This document shows positions 5,503-5,686 of a stretch of 5,686 nt of DNA, in pieces. How positions within the stretch are numbered: the stretch's first letter is position 1; each line of letters starts with the position of its first letter. This stretch comes from Ignavibacteriota bacterium. GTDB lineage: Bacteria; Bacteroidota; Ignavibacteria; Palsa-1295. A program made the position numbers and the translations under genes. A model generated the notes under the pieces. That model saw nothing but the letters and a program-made list of their open reading frames with translations, ran no database searches and was not told where the DNA came from. The stretch lies in the NCBI GenBank assembly GCA_025357895.1, contig JANYLL010000378.1:1-5686 (forward strand), written 5' to 3'.

Positions 5503-5686
5503 GTGGCTGATATCTTCATCTCTTATTCCCGCAAAGATTCCGTACAAGCGCTTTCGCTTGCAGAAAAGCTGCGGGCTGATGGAATTCAAGTCTGGATCGA
5601 TCAGCATGGAATAATCGGCGCAGAAAAATGGGCAACGGAAATTGTTGAGGGAATAAAAGGATGCTCTACTTTCATACTTTTGATCT
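5503..5686 (+). CDS. TIR domain protein, N-terminal fragment
   Basis: Sixty-one codons are visible before the right edge. They open directly with a TIR domain: ADIFISYSRKDS (2-13) is strand A and the following loop, LAEKLRADGIQVWID (19-33) is helix A to strand B, then the WATEIVEGI helix (43-51) and strand C (FILLI, 57-61). Glu46 in this helix lines up, by motif, with the position of the catalytic glutamate of NAD+-cleaving TIR domains. The start is GTG at 5503; an in-frame TAA lies at 5485-5487 and no ATG or TTG intervenes. Bacterial TIR domains either hydrolyse NAD+ or make cyclic ADP-ribose signals, often in phage defence, or serve as adaptors; which applies depends on the missing C-terminal part (NACHT, TPR, WD40 or other). 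It is 51 bp downstream of the flavoenzyme on the same strand, so it may belong to the same transcript, but a functional link is not shown. Confidence 0.9.
   Translation, partial: MADIFISYSRKDSVQALSLAEKLRADGIQVWIDQHGIIGAEKWATEIVEGIKGCSTFILLI

Overview
The window holds five protein genes on two divergent arms. It is moderately AT-rich. None of the five starts has a strong Shine-Dalgarno sequence, and the MnmG wording (for example GPAIWSPRAQ) resembles versions from the Bacteroidota/Chlorobiota/Ignavibacteriota (FCB) group. That placement is an inference from style, not from a marker gene.

Left arm, minus strand (1-2210): mnmE is complete and is followed after 49 bp by the N-terminal 288 codons of mnmG, which runs off the left edge. 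The two products form the complex that modifies wobble uridine 34 of certain tRNAs. A near-perfect ParB-binding (parS) palindrome, TGTTCCACGTGGAACG, sits across the GTG start codon of mnmG. In many bacteria mnmE-mnmG-rsmG-parA-parB lie together near the replication origin, so this arm probably marks an origin-proximal region.

Middle (2211-2339): a 129 bp divergent intergenic region that must hold the start signals for both arms. No strong promoter can be named.

Right arm, plus strand (2340-5686): a two-gene signalling unit, then the start of a third gene. The first gene encodes a soluble histidine kinase with an N-terminal cyclic-nucleotide-binding-like (CRP-type) domain and an unusually long insert in its dimerisation/phosphotransfer region. 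After 28 bp comes a three-module protein: an intact response regulator receiver, a glutaredoxin/thioredoxin-fold domain, and a full-length thioredoxin-reductase-like FAD/NAD(P)H oxidoreductase. The redox cysteine pairs are missing from both redox modules: the Grx-like CxxC position reads SPKS, and the reductase CATC position reads GAAS. The kinase probably phosphorylates the receiver and so controls a flavoenzyme directly, with no DNA-binding output. This is the most interesting system in the window. Proteins annotated as fused response regulator/thioredoxin-disulfide reductase are known, but their chemistry and signal are, to my knowledge, not established.

Right edge: 51 bp after the flavoenzyme, a GTG-initiated gene begins with a clear TIR domain (possible NAD+-consuming or immune-signalling domain) and is cut off after 61 codons. 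The short gap before it contains a 9 bp direct repeat. No tRNA, rRNA, CRISPR array or insertion sequence was seen.
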